Assembly (NCBI RefSeq): GCF_003261585.1
Contig: NZ_POVU01000004.1
Location: forward strand, 62,001 to 126,000
Length of the DNA: 64,000 nucleotides
DNA from: Acinetobacter sp. MB5
GTDB taxonomy: Bacteria; Pseudomonadota; Gammaproteobacteria; Pseudomonadales; Moraxellaceae
Direction: 5' to 3'
This document shows positions 18,394 through 31,401 of this stretch, in pieces (within the stretch, counting starts at the first letter, position 1; each line of letters opens with the position of its first letter). The position numbers and the translations under genes were made by a program. The notes under the pieces were generated by a model. It had not been told where the DNA came from. It made no database searches and worked only from the letters and a program-made list of their open reading frames with translations.

Positions 18394-18423
18394 AAAAAAA
18401 CCCCAATCGAAATTGGGGTTTTA
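18394..18423 (-). terminator. Terminator of the gltBD operon
   Basis: AACCCCAAT and ATTGGGGTT pair around CGAA, with an A-run and T-run on either side. It lies just beyond the gltD stop. Confidence 0.88.
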
Positions 18424-18441
18424 CTTTAGGGTTTATTTAGA

Positions 18442-19899
<1,458 letters not shown>

Positions 19900-19936
19900 T
19901 TACTCACACCTGCCTATCAATACTTGAGTAGTGGAA

Positions 19937-22900
19937 TTATTGAGGATCTGCTTTGGTTGTTTTCAACAAAGTCAATAAGTTAGCTGCTTTTGGTTTTACC
20001 AACCAGAACTTACGACTGTAAAAATCAAACTCATTACGGATCTTATACGCCCAAGCACTACCTGTTTCAGCAATATGCTCATCCAGAATACGAAGCAAGA
20101 ACTCTTGATGGTCTTCCATCGATTCGGTTGAAATACGTGTTAAGTCAATTAACTCGTGGTTATAGTAGTCAACAAAGTCGTTGTCAAGGTCAAGGACATA
20201 AGCAAAACCGCCTGTCATACCTGCACCGAAGTTGTGACCTACTTTACCCAATACAGTCACGATACCGCCTGTCATGTATTCACAACAGTGGTCGCCCGCA
20301 CCTTCAATTACCGCGAATGCGCCAGAGTTACGAACTGCGAAACGCTCACCTGCCGTACCTGCTGCGAACAACTTACCGCCTGTTGCACCATACAAGCAAG
20401 TATTACCGATAATCGCTGTATTTTGTGTCTGGAATGGTGAACCTTTTGGTGGGAAGATCGACACTCGACCACCTGCCATACCTTTACCGACATAATCGTT
20501 GGCATCACCTTCAAGTTTGATATGCAAACCACCCGCATTCCAAACACCCAATGATTGACCTGCTGTACCTGTCAAGTTCAACACGACTGGATGTGCTTCC
20601 ATGCTCAAATCGCCGTAACGACGAGCAATTTCACCTGACAAGCGTGCACCAATCGAACGATCACAGTTACTTACCGCATAAGAGAACTCACCGCCCTGAC
20701 CTGACTCAATCACAGAAAGTGCTTCACTTACCATTTTCTCAGCAAGAACACCTTTATCAAATGGTGCATTGCCCTGAGTTTGGCAGTATTGCGCTTTGCC
20801 TTCCGCCGCAGGATGTGACTCAAGTAATGGAGTCAAATCAAGATGCGCGTGTTTATCGGTTTCACCTGGTAATACTTCAAGCAAGTCCACACGACCAATC
20901 AAGTCTTTCAATGAAGCAACACCGAGCGCTGCCAACCATTCACGTGTTTCTTCCGCAATAAAGTGGAAGAAGTTGATCAGCATTTCAGGTTCACCGATAT
21001 AGTGATCCTGACGCAAGTTATCTTGCTGAGTTGCGACACCAGTTGCACAGTTGTTCAAGTGACAGATACGTAGGTATTTACAACCCAAAGCGATCATTGG
21101 TGTTGAACCAAAGCCAAAGCTTTCCGCACCTAAAATAGCTGCTTTTACAACATCCAGACCCGTTTTCAAACCACCGTCGGTTTGTACACGAACCTTACCA
21201 CGCAAGTCATTCACACGAAGTGCTTGATGTGCTTCACTTAGACCCAATTCCCACGGAGAACCCGCATGGTGAATTGAAGACAATGGCGAAGCTGCTGTAC
21301 CACCGTCATAACCTGAAATGGTAATGAAGTCGGCATAAGCTTTGGCAACACCCGCTGCAATCGTACCTACACCTGGTTCAGAAACCAGTTTCACCGATAC
21401 CATCGCTTTTGGATTGACTTGTTTTAAGTCAAAGATGAGCTGCGACAAATCTTCAATCGAGTAAATGTCATGGTGTGGCGGTGGAGAAATCAGCGTTACA
21501 CCCGGTACAGAGTAACGTAAACGAGCAATCAAGCCATTCACTTTACCACCCGGTAACTGACCACCTTCACCTGGTTTTGCACCTTGAGCAACTTTAATCT
21601 GCAAAACTTCTGCTGAAGTTAGATATGCCGGGGTTACACCAAAACGGCCAGAAGCGATCTGTTTGATTTTCGAGTTACGAATTGTGCCGTAACGCGCAGG
21701 GTCTTCACCACCCTCACCAGAGTTTGAACGACCACCAATCGTGTTCATTGCAATCGCAATTGCTTCGTGTGCTTCTGGAGAAAGCGCACCCAAAGACATC
21801 CCCGCAGAGTCAAAGCGCGGTAGAATTGCTTCAACCGATTCAACCTGATCGAGTGCAATTGAATTCGTGGTTTTCAACTTAAATAAGTCACGAATGGTTG
21901 CCACTGGACGGTTATTCACCAACTCAGCATATTCTTTAAAGTCTTCGTATTTGCCTGAACGTACAGATTTGTGTAAAGCATTGATCACATCAGGGTTAAA
22001 TGCGTGATATTCCTTACCAAACACAAATTTCAGCATACCGCCTTGGTCGATTGGCTTACGGTTTTTCCATGCCAAATCTGCCAATTGTTTTTGGTCATTT
22101 TCAAGATCAACAAATGTCGCACCCTGAATACGGCTTGGTACGCCAGTGAAACACTTGTCTACAACTTGTTTCGACAGACCGACTGCTTCAAAGAGTTGAC
22201 CACCACGATAAGACGCAACGGTTGAAATCCCCATTTTAGAGAGAACTTTCAACAAGCCTTTTTCAATCCCTTTACGGAAGTTCGCTTGTGCGTGGATCGG
22301 GTCACCCAATAATTCGCCTTTCGCAATCAAATCATTGATGACGTCATAAGCCAAATATGGGTAAATCGCGGTTGCACCAAAGCCCAAGATCACTGCAAAT
22401 TGGTGTGGATCACGTGCAACTGCGGTTTCCAAGATCAGGTTAGCATCAGTACGTAAGCCTGTTTTACCTAAATGGTGATGAATCGCACCAGTCGCTAAAA
22501 CGGCATTGGCAGGTAAGTAACCTTCACGGATTTTCTTATCTGAAATCACCAGTAAAGTTTTACCATCACGGATGGCCTGTGCAGATTCTTCACAGATACG
22601 TACAATCGCAGCTTCCAAACCTTCTGACTCAGGGTAGTTCAAGTCGATGTCGGCAATGTCATAGCCTTTACGACCCAACGTACGCAACTGATGCATTTTT
22701 GAATTTGAAAGCACTGGACTTGAGATGATCAGACGCTCTGCATGCTGAGGGCCTTGTTCAAATACGTTTTGCTCACGTCCCATGCAAGTTTCAAGTGACA
22801 TCACAATCGACTCACGTAATGGATCGATTGGTGGATTGGTTACCTGAGCAAACTGCTGACGGAAGAAGTCCGAAACGTGGCGTACTTGACGAGACAATAC

Positions 22901-24418
22901 CGCCATTGGCGTATCATCACCCATTGAACCCACAGCTTCCTGACCACTTTCTGCGATAGGACGCAACAATTGATCACGCTCTTCAAATGTCACCATAAAC
23001 ATTTTTTGAGCAGTTTTCAGGTTATCGCCTGTTAAGCCTTTATCACATAAATGCTCTTCAAGCTCTGGACTACCTTGTAGACGTACTGCATTTTCACGCA
23101 ACCATTGACGGTATGGACGCATCTTTTTCAAGTGAGAGCTAACATCATTGGTGTCTAACAATTTACCTGTTACGGTATCGATCACCAAGATTTGACCTGG
23201 ACCTACACGACCTTTAGAAATAACATCTTCAGGTTCGTAGTCCCATACGCCAATTTCAGATGCAAGGGTGATGTAACCATTTTTGGTGATCACCCAACGT
23301 GCTGGACGCAAACCGTTACGGTCAAGCATACAGATCGCATGACGACCATCTTGAATGACCAGACCTGCAGGGCCATCCCATGCTTCCATGTGTTTAGAGT
23401 TAAATTCATAGAACGCACGTAAATCGGCATCTAAGGTTTCAACGTTTTGCCATGCTGGTGGTACAAGCATACGTAGCGCACGGAACAAGTCCATGCCACC
23501 ACCCACTAAAATTTCAAGCATGTTGTCTAGGCTTGAAGAATCCGAACCTGTCAAATTGACAATTGGATTTAAGTTGGTCAAACCAGGGAGTAATGGGTTT
23601 TCAAATTTTGGTGTACGTGCAAGTGCCCAGTTACGGTTTGCAGTAATAGTATTGATTTCACCATTATGCGCTAAATAGCGGAATGGTTGAGCCAATTTCC
23701 AACGTGGCAAGGTATTGGTTGAAAAACGTTGATGGAACACAACAATATGAGATTCCAAACGCTCGTCGGCAAGGTCTGTATAGAAGTCAGCAATGGCAGC
23801 TGGCATCATCAAACCTTTATAAGTAATGACATTTGAGCTTAATGTTGTCACATAAAATGAAGCATCATTTACAAGCGCTTCTTCTGCACGGCGACGCGCC
23901 ATGAACAACTTACGGTTAAATTCAACCTCTGACACACCCATTGGGCAGTTAACAATCACTTGTTCAAATGCAGGCAAAGACTGTAATGCAATTTCACCAA
24001 GAACATCGTTATTGGTTGGCACAACACGCCAAGCAATAACACGTAGACCTTCTTCATCCAGTTCTTTGGTGAGCACATTTTTTGAATGTTGTGCTAAAGC
24101 AGGGTCAAGATTTAGAAAAACAGTACCAACAGCAAAAATTTCACTTAAGGTAATATCGCTAAGTTTTTTAGCTTCTTCACGGAAAAAAGCTTTTGGCATG
24201 GCAAGTAATAAGCCACAACCATCTCCTGTTTTACCATCGGCGGCAATCCCACCACGGTGCGTCATGCAGCTTAAACTATGAATCGCTGTCTTCACAAGAT
24301 GATGACTGGCGTCTCCCTGCATATGGGCAATAAGCCCAAATCCACAGTTATCCTTAAACTCATCAGGTTGGTATAAACCTTGAGCGGGAGCTACAGTGTT
24401 TGGCGATGGCATGTGCAT
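19937..24418 (-). CDS. gltB: Glutamate synthase large subunit
   Basis: GltB is the glutamine-hydrolysing, FMN-containing part of NADPH glutamate synthase. With the start at 24418 it has 1493 residues. A propeptide of 24 residues precedes the nucleophile Cys in [11 protein letters not shown], which becomes the N-terminus after processing. The amidotransferase domain includes the CMTHRGG and HNGEINT motifs. The FMN/synthase domain has [14 protein letters not shown] and [19 protein letters not shown]. The C-terminal domain is the Gly-rich beta-helix ([11 protein letters not shown]). The frame is open upstream to 24523, but AGAAGGG at a proper distance supports 24418 and the extra residues look non-family. 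Confidence 0.97.
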   Translation of the reverse strand: MHMPSPNTVAPAQGLYQPDEFKDNCGFGLIAHMQGDASHHLVKTAIHSLSCMTHRGGIAADGKTGDGCGLLLAMPKAFFREEAKKLSDITLSEIFAVGTVFLNLDPALAQHSKNVLTKELDEEGLRVIAWRVVPTNNDVLGEIALQSLPAFEQVIVNCPMGVSEVEFNRKLFMARRRAEEALVNDASFYVTTLSSNVITYKGLMMPAAIADFYTDLADERLESHIVVFHQRFSTNTLPRWKLAQPFRYLAHNGEINTITANRNWALARTPKFENPLLPGLTNLNPIVNLTGSDSSSLDNMLEILVGGGMDLFRALRMLVPPAWQNVETLDADLRAFYEFNSKHMEAWDGPAGLVIQDGRHAICMLDRNGLRPARWVITKNGYITLASEIGVWDYEPEDVISKGRVGPGQILVIDTVTGKLLDTNDVSSHLKKMRPYRQWLRENAVRLQGSPELEEHLCDKGLTGDNLKTAQKMFMVTFEERDQLLRPIAESGQEAVGSMGDDTPMAVLSRQVRHVSDFFRQQFAQVTNPPIDPLRESIVMSLETCMGREQNVFEQGPQHAERLIISSPVLSNSKMHQLRTLGRKGYDIADIDLNYPESEGLEAAIVRICEESAQAIRDGKTLLVISDKKIREGYLPANAVLATGAIHHHLGKTGLRTDANLILETAVARDPHQFAVILGFGATAIYPYLAYDVINDLIAKGELLGDPIHAQANFRKGIEKGLLKVLSKMGISTVASYRGGQLFEAVGLSKQVVDKCFTGVPSRIQGATFVDLENDQKQLADLAWKNRKPIDQGGMLKFVFGKEYHAFNPDVINALHKSVRSGKYEDFKEYAELVNNRPVATIRDLFKLKTTNSIALDQVESVEAILPRFDSAGMSLGALSPEAHEAIAIAMNTIGGRSNSGEGGEDPARYGTIRNSKIKQIASGRFGVTPAYLTSAEVLQIKVAQGAKPGEGGQLPGGKVNGLIARLRYSVPGVTLISPPPHHDIYSIEDLSQLIFDLKQVNPKAMVSVKLVSEPGVGTIAAGVAKAYADFITISGYDGGTAASPLSSIHHAGSPWELGLSEAHQALRVNDLRGKVRVQTDGGLKTGLDVVKAAILGAESFGFGSTPMIALGCKYLRICHLNNCATGVATQQDNLRQDHYIGEPEMLINFFHFIAEETREWLAALGVASLKDLIGRVDLLEVLPGETDKHAHLDLTPLLESHPAAEGKAQYCQTQGNAPFDKGVLAEKMVSEALSVIESGQGGEFSYAVSNCDRSIGARLSGEIARRYGDLSMEAHPVVLNLTGTAGQSLGVWNAGGLHIKLEGDANDYVGKGMAGGRVSIFPPKGSPFQTQNTAIIGNTCLYGATGGKLFAAGTAGERFAVRNSGAFAVIEGAGDHCCEYMTGGIVTVLGKVGHNFGAGMTGGFAYVLDLDNDFVDYYNHELIDLTRISTESMEDHQEFLLRILDEHIAETGSAWAYKIRNEFDFYSRKFWLVKPKAANLLTLLKTTKADPQ

Positions 24419-24890
24419 AGCGTACCCTTCTTTCAACATTGCTCTATGAGCATCACATATATCAAATTCCCTTAGCGACTTAAGCCTCAAACCACACAGC
24501 AGAAGTGCGCAGGCAGCTCTCAAGAATAGCCTCTTTTAGACTTATCTTGCATTACTTTTATGACAAAAATAGCTTTTCTGCACTACAATCGAATTGTTTG
24601 GAATATGAGGCTTTACGCCCACATTGAATTTTTTTGCTCCAAAACGAGGACAATTAACTCAACTCATGCACCATTTAAGCAAAAAACATGCCAAATAGCA
24701 CAATTCACATACAATTTTTATATATTTCAGACAAATAAGTAGAAAAAACTGCTTTTAATCAAAATTAGCACGATCAATAATAGCACTATAATTGTGCGTT
24801 TTTTACAATTTGTTTATTTTTTGCTTTATTTTAGGACTTTTTTCAGACAAATTATTTCAAACATGATGCACCAAAACAAATCATAGCTTT
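24419..24890. other. Gap upstream of gltB
   Basis: About 470 AT-rich bases between the gene at 24891 and gltB. It must hold the gltB promoter and leader. I see no clear promoter, no tRNA and no credible coding frame (the 60-codon frame at 24560 has no family character). A four-base stem with a T-run at 24783-24803 is too weak to call. Confidence 0.4.
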
Positions 24891-25679
24891 TTAGCGAGAC
24901 TCTGAAGCCTCTACTCCTGATGATTTAATTACACTCACGACTTTCCCTTCATTATCACGACGTGTAACCGTTGTTTGTACCGCATGACTGTCAGGCGAAC
25001 TCATTGCAGGCACTGAACTGCTTGATACAGGAGGAACAACTTGTGGGCGCGGAATTGCGACAGGCTTTAACTGAACTGCATAAAGTTGCTGACTTGAAGC
25101 CTCTTCAGTCCCCATATCATTTACAAAATCCAGATAGTCTTTGATTTGTACAATTTTAGGATGTATTGATTTTGGTAAACCTAAATTTAACTGTTGTAAT
25201 TGCTCTTGTGCTTGAACCTCTTGAGCAAACAAACCATACAGTAAGACATAACGATCGGGCTGATGCTCTGCTGAGAGACGCAAATAAACAAACTCACTCC
25301 GATCTTGACGTTTATCCAAGAAATCATTAATGATTTCCTCTTTGTTAGTCTCAAACAGCTCTAAACTATAATTTGACAAATTCGTCTGAACAAAATGCGT
25401 ACCTCGAAACTCTAAACCATGCTGATCTGATGCCACGACTCTCGTCGTTTGCTGCAATGGACGCACCTGATCCATAAGAACACCCAGATCAGGAATCGCC
25501 GATAATTTTTCAGCCTGAAACTGCGGCTGTACATCTTCTTCAACAGGCACAGATTCTCGTTTCAACGGATGATGATCCGTTAAAAATAAAAAGCCACTTG
25601 CAACCACCAAGCAGATACTTCCACCAATCAATAAAACTCGACGTATAAGGATTGTATCTGCTGGAAATTGGTTTGACAT
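24891..25679 (-). CDS. Membrane-anchored SPOR-like (DamX-like) protein
   Basis: A 262-residue protein with a short cytoplasmic N-terminus, one membrane helix near residues 13-33 and a periplasmic remainder. Residues of about 125-185 (YVLLYGLFAQEVQAQEQLQQL...KIVQIKDY) resemble the SPOR fold that binds denuded peptidoglycan at division sites. The tail is Ser/Pro/Val-rich and looks disordered. E. coli has damX just after aroB in the same order, which supports a DamX-type role in division. The similarity is weak and the SPOR unit is not at the usual C-terminal end. It starts three bases after the aroB stop, so it is in the aroKB operon. Confidence 0.6.
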   Translation of the reverse strand: MSNQFPADTILIRRVLLIGGSICLVVASGFLFLTDHHPLKRESVPVEEDVQPQFQAEKLSAIPDLGVLMDQVRPLQQTTRVVASDQHGLEFRGTHFVQTNLSNYSLELFETNKEEIINDFLDKRQDRSEFVYLRLSAEHQPDRYVLLYGLFAQEVQAQEQLQQLNLGLPKSIHPKIVQIKDYLDFVNDMGTEEASSQQLYAVQLKPVAIPRPQVVPPVSSSSVPAMSSPDSHAVQTTVTRRDNEGKVVSVIKSSGVEASESR

Positions 25680-25681
25680 GT

Positions 25682-26767
25682 TTATGCCTTTTCCTGATTT
25701 GCTAAAATGGCTTGCTGCATTAATTCAACATCAAAATCTTTGGTAATCATTGCTTGTCCCAATGTACGCATCAAGACTAAACGCAACTGCCCATTCAAGA
25801 CTTTTTTATCATGTGACATATAGGATAAAAATTCATCTAGCGGAATCACTGGGCATTTAATTGGCAATTTCGCTCGCTGGATCAAGGTTTTAGCACGATT
25901 CAGATCAGCTTCTGAGATCCAACCCATTCGACAAGATAAATCTGCCGCCATCACCATCCCTGTAGCAACGGCTTCACCATGCAACCAAACCCCATATCCC
26001 AGATAGGATTCAATTGCATGACCAAAAGTATGCCCAAGATTTAATAAAGCTCGCTCACCTTGCTCTTTTTCATCATTCGCGACAATTCGTGCTTTGTGCG
26101 CACATGAACGATACACTGCTTCTGCCAGTAGCGTTTCATCCCCAGCAACCAATGCATCCATATGCTGCTCGAGCCAAGCCAGAAAATCTACATCGCCCAA
26201 AAGTGCATACTTAATCACTTCTGCCAAACCTGCAGATAATTCACGTGACGGGAGTGTTTTGAGCTGAGCCATATCCGCAAGAACAACTTGTGGCTGTTTA
26301 AATGCCCCAATCATGTTCTTACCTAATGGATGATTAATGCCTGTTTTTCCACCCACACTTGAATCGACTTGTGATAGTAATGTCGTCGGCACTTGTACAA
26401 AATAAACGCCACGTTGGAAACTCGCTGCAGCAAATCCTGCCATATCACCAACCACACCGCCACCAAGTGCTAGCACAGTACAGTCACGGTTAAATCCTGA
26501 AGACAATAAAGCATCAAAAATAAGATTCAGATGTTCAATATCTTTATATTTCTCACCATCAGGCAAAATACAATGCGCAACTGTTTTACCCAAGTTTTGC
26601 AATGCTTGCTGATAATGTTCTAAATATAGTGGCGCAACCGTATCATTTGAAACGATCATGACTTGCTTACCCAAAATATAGGGTGCAAGTAACTGTTCAG
26701 GATTGAGCTGACTACCAATATAAATTGGGTAACGACGATCACCCAATTCGACATATAACGTTTGCAT
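25682..26767 (-). CDS. aroB: 3-dehydroquinate synthase
   Basis: AroB carries out the second step of the shikimate pathway, converting DAHP to 3-dehydroquinate with NAD+ and a divalent metal. The 361 residues include the NAD-binding [16 protein letters not shown], the [23 protein letters not shown] segment and the metal-ligand motif [12 protein letters not shown]. The frame can begin at a TTG at 26779, but the ATG at 26767 ([15 protein letters not shown]) fits the family. It is 18 bases from aroK and probably co-transcribed. Confidence 0.96.
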   Translation of the reverse strand: MQTLYVELGDRRYPIYIGSQLNPEQLLAPYILGKQVMIVSNDTVAPLYLEHYQQALQNLGKTVAHCILPDGEKYKDIEHLNLIFDALLSSGFNRDCTVLALGGGVVGDMAGFAAASFQRGVYFVQVPTTLLSQVDSSVGGKTGINHPLGKNMIGAFKQPQVVLADMAQLKTLPSRELSAGLAEVIKYALLGDVDFLAWLEQHMDALVAGDETLLAEAVYRSCAHKARIVANDEKEQGERALLNLGHTFGHAIESYLGYGVWLHGEAVATGMVMAADLSCRMGWISEADLNRAKTLIQRAKLPIKCPVIPLDEFLSYMSHDKKVLNGQLRLVLMRTLGQAMITKDFDVELMQQAILANQEKA

Positions 26768-26785
26768 AACGAAAACCAAGACTAT

Positions 26786-27328
26786 TTAAATTGAATAATG
26801 TACTGCAATATCTTTGAGAATTTTTTGAGCCAGTTCCCGTGCACCACCTTGATGAGTATCAATCACGTAATGTGCAACTTCTCGATACAAAGGATCTCGT
26901 AAAGTCAGCAAGTCCTGTAACCGCTGTTCAGGGTTTTCAACTTGCAATAAAGGGCGGTTTTTATCACGATATGTGCGTTGTAACTGCACTTCAACAGGTG
27001 CAAAAAGATACACCACAATGCCTCGTTGCTTCAAAGCATTGCGGTTTGACAATTGAGTTACAGCCCCACCACCTGTCGCAAGCACTAAATTCGAACGCTT
27101 GGTCAATTCATCTATGACCAATTGTTCTCGCTGACGAAATCCCAGTTCACCTTCTTTTTCAAAAATCCATGGAATAGAAGCACCCGTTTTTCGTTCAATT
27201 TCGTGATCACTATCAACAAACTCGCGACCTAAAAGCTCTGCAAGATGTCGACCAACAGTTGTCTTTCCAGCCCCCATGGGCCCCACCAAATAAATATTTG
27301 GCAGGGTATTGATTGCTTTGTTTGGCAA
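26786..27328 (-). CDS. aroK: Shikimate kinase
   Basis: This 180-residue P-loop kinase phosphorylates shikimate at the 3-hydroxyl. The Walker A motif GPMGAGKTTVG is near residues 16-26, the shikimate-binding DSDHEIE follows, and VLATGGGAV is the conserved glycine loop. The frame appears to start at a TTG (27328) with AGGTGG four bases ahead. No ATG fits better. The order pilQ-aroK-aroB is the same as in E. coli and Pseudomonas. Confidence 0.95.
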   Translation of the reverse strand: MPNKAINTLPNIYLVGPMGAGKTTVGRHLAELLGREFVDSDHEIERKTGASIPWIFEKEGELGFRQREQLVIDELTKRSNLVLATGGGAVTQLSNRNALKQRGIVVYLFAPVEVQLQRTYRDKNRPLLQVENPEQRLQDLLTLRDPLYREVAHYVIDTHQGGARELAQKILKDIAVHYSI

Positions 27329-27363
27329 GGAGCCACCTACTCAATTACAGCTATGATTTTATA

Positions 27364-29508
27364 TTAATGATTTCTAGAAACGGTGTCATCCACAATTCGT
27401 GGTGTAATGAAAATGAGAAGCTCACTTTTACTATCACTTGTTGTCGTTGACTTAAACAAGTTACCAATCCAAGGTAAATCTCCTAAGAATGGAACCTTAC
27501 TCACATCTTTTTGACGTGTATCTTCATAAATACCACCCAAGACAACGGTTTCACCATTGTTAACCAAAACGTTAGTCTGTAATGCATTGGTATCAATTAC
27601 ATAACCCGCACTTGTCAAAGAACCCACTGTATCTTTAGTAATTTTCAATTTCATTTGAACATTACCATCTGGTGTAATACTTGGCGTTACATTAAGTTCC
27701 AAGTTCGCATCTTGGAACGTAGTTGTGGTACCAGAGTTTGCACTAGTCGTTGAATACGGGACTTTTGTACCTGACTTAATCGTGGCTTCCTGTTTATCAC
27801 CCGTCATCACTTTTGGTGTCGAAATCACCTCACCCTGACCGTCAGCCTGTAAAGCAGACAATTCCAAGGTTAATAAACTATCTGCTGTACTTATTAGGCC
27901 AAAGGCTAAACTTGCTGCACTCGTTCCTGAACTTGAACTGGATGCCCCAAAATCAACACCCAAATTATCTGTAATTGTATCACTTTGACCATTATATTTA
28001 TTATTCCAACGAGTAGTTAAATTATCACTACTACTCGATACACTACTTGAGTCCAAACCCCATTTCACACCAATCGATTTAGAAAAATCAGTAGTTGCAC
28101 GCACGATACGCGCCTCAATCATCACCTGTTTTACAGGCATGTCGATCTGTTTAATAATATTTTTGAGTTGCTCAACTTTCTCAGCAGTATCACTAATAAT
28201 GACTGTATTGGTCCGAGTATCAATAACAATCGCCCCACGAGGGCTCAGCAAAGAACGCATACCTTCATCTGTTGATGAGTTTGTATTATTTCCACTGTTC
28301 GTCGTCTTAGCCAGTTTAGTAGCATCATCAATCATGGTTTTAACATCAGCTGCCTTAACATAATTCAACTGAATCGTTTCTGTTTGAAGTGGTGCAAGTT
28401 TCATATGCTGAGCTAATGCTTTCGCTTGATCTTCCTCAGATTTAATCAACTCAGTGGTAGGGGCTACCCAAATAACATTACCAGTCCGACGTTTATCCAA
28501 GTTTTTAGCTTTCATAATAATATCTAAAGCTTGATCCCAAGGAACATCTTTAAGACGTAACGTAATATTCCCCTGAACACTATCAGATGCAACAATATTG
28601 ACACCTGTAAAATCAGCTAACAACTGTAGAACGCGACGAACTTCAATGTCCTGAAAGTCAAGAGAGATTTTCTTCCCTGTATATTTATCATTAGCACGCA
28701 ATGAATTGGTGTTAGCCGCTAATTTTTCTTCTTTCTTTGCAACACTGATAATTAGACGATTATCTGTTTGATACGCCATATAGTCAAAGTTACCATTCGA
28801 TTGAATATTGATAACTCCATTACGACCTTCATTAAAGGCATCTACCGATGACACTGGCGTTGCAAAGTCATTGACATTTAAGCGGCGTGTCAACGCAGTT
28901 GGGATCTTATTTCCTAAAAAGCGTACAACAATTTTACTACCCTGCTGTTTAACATCTACAGGCGTATTCGGGTTAGATAAATCAATAACAACTTGCCCCT
29001 CACCTTTATCTCCCCGATGAAAACCAACATTATTAATACCTTGCGGGTTTACCATTGGTAGAGGAGCAACATGATCTTGTGATGCAGACGCATTATTAAT
29101 TTTTAAAATAAAGGTATTACCTTCAACTCGTGTTGTGAAGGCTCCAGCTTTTTTTAAATTAACCGTTAAACGTGCACGTTGTGCATCTGCAGCTAAATCC
29201 ACTGAACTTGCTTCTGCCGTTGAAACAGGGATAGAGGTTTGTTTCAGTGACTGTGTCGCTTTATCGAAGTCCAGAATTAGACGCGATGGTTGCTCAACCT
29301 GATAAGCTTGTGGTTGAGGTGGCAAGCCATTAAACATGACACGAATTTCGGTACCTTGACCTGGAATTTGTAAAGGCACAACATTTGTAATCGCAACCGC
29401 GGCATTTGCAATCTGAACCATTGCCATTGCGACTGCACCCAAAGCAAATTGATGAATAAATGGCTTCATTCGTTGCATATCCCCAATTTTTTTTACAGAT
29501 TTTTTCAT
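27364..29508 (-). CDS. pilQ: Type IV pilus secretin
   Basis: PilQ forms the outer-membrane ring through which the pilus, and DNA during transformation, passes. A signal peptide ends near residue 37-41. Two AMIN-type domains follow (the first from about residue 45, with EIRVMFNGLPPQPQ). A STN/N0 domain begins near KISLDFQDIEVRRVLQLLADFTG and the secretin core lies after VMIEARIVRATTDFSKSIGV. A Ser-rich stretch (SSSVSSSSDN) sits in the core. The conserved C-terminal motif VPFLGDLPWIGNLFK is present. At 714 residues the length fits. It is the last of the pilMNOPQ operon. Confidence 0.96.
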   Translation of the reverse strand: MKKSVKKIGDMQRMKPFIHQFALGAVAMAMVQIANAAVAITNVVPLQIPGQGTEIRVMFNGLPPQPQAYQVEQPSRLILDFDKATQSLKQTSIPVSTAEASSVDLAADAQRARLTVNLKKAGAFTTRVEGNTFILKINNASASQDHVAPLPMVNPQGINNVGFHRGDKGEGQVVIDLSNPNTPVDVKQQGSKIVVRFLGNKIPTALTRRLNVNDFATPVSSVDAFNEGRNGVINIQSNGNFDYMAYQTDNRLIISVAKKEEKLAANTNSLRANDKYTGKKISLDFQDIEVRRVLQLLADFTGVNIVASDSVQGNITLRLKDVPWDQALDIIMKAKNLDKRRTGNVIWVAPTTELIKSEEDQAKALAQHMKLAPLQTETIQLNYVKAADVKTMIDDATKLAKTTNSGNNTNSSTDEGMRSLLSPRGAIVIDTRTNTVIISDTAEKVEQLKNIIKQIDMPVKQVMIEARIVRATTDFSKSIGVKWGLDSSSVSSSSDNLTTRWNNKYNGQSDTITDNLGVDFGASSSSSGTSAASLAFGLISTADSLLTLELSALQADGQGEVISTPKVMTGDKQEATIKSGTKVPYSTTSANSGTTTTFQDANLELNVTPSITPDGNVQMKLKITKDTVGSLTSAGYVIDTNALQTNVLVNNGETVVLGGIYEDTRQKDVSKVPFLGDLPWIGNLFKSTTTSDSKSELLIFITPRIVDDTVSRNH

Positions 29509-29522
29509 TATTATTCCCCAAA

Positions 29523-30050
29523 TTACGCTGCAGGTCCGACAAGTACAAGACTACGAGGTCGTTCAATATAGCCATCTCGACCATCTGAAACAATCTCAAG
29601 CAAATCGATTTGTGTCGGTGTAATCTTGATAATACGTCCTTGATTCAGACCCATATAATTTCCAACTTGTACCTGCTCAACCTGCCCATCAGATGTTTGG
29701 ATCAAGCCAACAATTTGTCCATTTGCATTACGTAAACTACCTTTAAAAGTCATAGTCTCTAACGCATAACTCTCTAAAGGTTGCGGTTGGCGAGAGAAAT
29801 CTGGATAAACTCGCTTGCCAGCCATGATTTTTAATTCAGTATACAAAGACTGTGGTAAAAATGGACTGCGTAAATTCTGCGCAGCATATTCAAACTGTGG
29901 AACAGGTTCAAAAGTCGGTGCTGGTTTAATGGGTGCTGGTGGTTCACTACGAATTTTTGCCATTTCATCATTCACGACATCAATACGAGAACCACAACCA
30001 ACCATGAGAAAAACAGGTAATAAAGCAACGATAAGACGTTTATTCATCAT
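29523..30050 (-). CDS. pilP: Type IV pilus assembly lipoprotein PilP
   Basis: A 175-residue inner-membrane lipoprotein that links PilN/PilO to the secretin. The signal ends in a lipobox, FLMVGCGSR, with Cys near residue 19. A Pro-rich flexible region follows (EPPAPIKPAPTFEPVP), then the beta-rich domain with LESYALETMTFKGSL and VQVGNYMGLNQGRI. Its start overlaps pilO by four bases. Confidence 0.94.
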   Translation of the reverse strand: MMNKRLIVALLPVFLMVGCGSRIDVVNDEMAKIRSEPPAPIKPAPTFEPVPQFEYAAQNLRSPFLPQSLYTELKIMAGKRVYPDFSRQPQPLESYALETMTFKGSLRNANGQIVGLIQTSDGQVEQVQVGNYMGLNQGRIIKITPTQIDLLEIVSDGRDGYIERPRSLVLVGPAA

Positions 30051-30760
30051 TTTGCTGCTCCTGTTTTAGGTGCAGAAGCAGCATCTTGCTCATCTGCTCC
30101 AAGATAACGATAAGTTTTCGCATGTAATGTATAGTTAACCACTGGAATATCAGATTTTTTATTATCATCCTGTCCAGCGACAATTGAAAAATCATGTAAC
30201 GTGACAATACGTGGTAAAGCTGCAATTGCACTCGCAAATTGCCCAAACAAATGATAATCGCCGACGGCCTGAATTGAGATTGGCTGTTCCATAAAGAACT
30301 GCTGTTTCACTTCAGGTTCGAGGGTAATGTTCTTAAATTTAAGGCCTGCTGTCACTCCAGTAACGTTAATATCTTCAACTAATCCAGGAATTTCTGACTC
30401 TTTAGGCAGTTGCTGTAATTGCTGATTAAAGTCAGCTTGCATTTTCACCAATTGCTTTTGATACAATTGTAAGTTACGTAATTTTGAATCTTTTTCTCGA
30501 TATTCATTGAGCAAATTCGCTTCTTGTGCTTGAGCAGTTGCAATTGAATCCAGTTTAGAACTAATTAATACAAAATAACCAATAAAGCAAACCACAAGAA
30601 AAATAAAGATCCAACAGGTAACTTTAACCGAAATGGGCCATCCACCATAATTAGAAGCATCCAACGAATTAAATTGCTTTAAAAAACGATCTAATGTCAT
30701 TTTATTCTTGGTTGGCTTGACTGCATTTCCAGTTGACTCATCTAATTGTTCTTGACTCAT
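30047..30760 (-). CDS. pilO: Type IV pilus alignment protein PilO
   Basis: A 237-residue bitopic inner-membrane protein. It has a cytoplasmic N-terminus, one helix at about residues 50-68, a coiled coil (NLLNEYREKDSKLRNLQLYQKQL) and a periplasmic ferredoxin-like domain. It pairs with PilN to align the pilus machine. Both ends overlap neighbours by four bases (ATGA), a sign of tight translational coupling. Confidence 0.93.
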   Translation of the reverse strand: MSQEQLDESTGNAVKPTKNKMTLDRFLKQFNSLDASNYGGWPISVKVTCWIFIFLVVCFIGYFVLISSKLDSIATAQAQEANLLNEYREKDSKLRNLQLYQKQLVKMQADFNQQLQQLPKESEIPGLVEDINVTGVTAGLKFKNITLEPEVKQQFFMEQPISIQAVGDYHLFGQFASAIAALPRIVTLHDFSIVAGQDDNKKSDIPVVNYTLHAKTYRYLGADEQDAASAPKTGAAK

Positions 30761-31401
30761 TTTTTCGCAGCCCCTTTTGTTGTTTGAGGTTCTGAAGCCA
30801 TCTCATCTTCTGCAGTTTGTGCAATTTGTCCTAAATCAGCAGTCACAACAAAACGGCCATACCCCTCTTCAACGCGTGGTACAACTGAAGTTTGTGCCTG
30901 TTGATTTGTTTTACTGTCTGCGGCATCAAATGACTTCATAAATACATTACGAAACCAGACTGACCCACCTAAATTTCTCATAAAATCAGCAACAACATTC
31001 GGGCTTTCAGCTTTCCCTTCAATGGTAAAATGATCACCTACACGCTCAAATTTGGTTAAGTACATTGTATTTGGAATTGTACGAACCAATTGATCAACAA
31101 GACGTACTGTAATTGGACGCTGAGCTTGTAAATTTTGAATCAGCTTCATGCGCTCAACAATCGCTTGTGTTTGTTTTTGTAGACCTTCAAGTGATTTTAG
31201 TTTCTGATCAAGCTCTTGATTACTTGAAGTAATCAACTGATTCGCATCCTCTTGACCACTCAATTTCTGATCAAAATACATCCACGCTGAAAAAACTGCA
31301 AACACCCCTAATACAGCAACCATAATTGAGATCAAAACAAAATTTCTTTTACGCTGTTCCCGTAGCTCGTCACGCCAAGGTAGCAAGTTTATTTTTGACA
31401 T
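30757..31401 (-). CDS. pilN: Type IV pilus assembly protein PilN
   Basis: PilN is 214 residues long. The N-terminal INLLPWRDELREQRKRNF motif is the part that binds PilM. A membrane helix follows at about 22-45, then a coiled coil and a periplasmic domain that pairs with PilO. It overlaps the pilM stop by one base. The C-terminal tail is Ala/Lys-rich. Confidence 0.95.
   Translation of the reverse strand: MSKINLLPWRDELREQRKRNFVLISIMVAVLGVFAVFSAWMYFDQKLSGQEDANQLITSSNQELDQKLKSLEGLQKQTQAIVERMKLIQNLQAQRPITVRLVDQLVRTIPNTMYLTKFERVGDHFTIEGKAESPNVVADFMRNLGGSVWFRNVFMKSFDAADSKTNQQAQTSVVPRVEEGYGRFVVTADLGQIAQTAEDEMASEPQTTKGAAKK

Noticed and set aside
24783..24803. GCAC/GTGC stem with a T-run upstream of gltB
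   Set aside because: Only four base pairs; too weak to call a terminator without other support.
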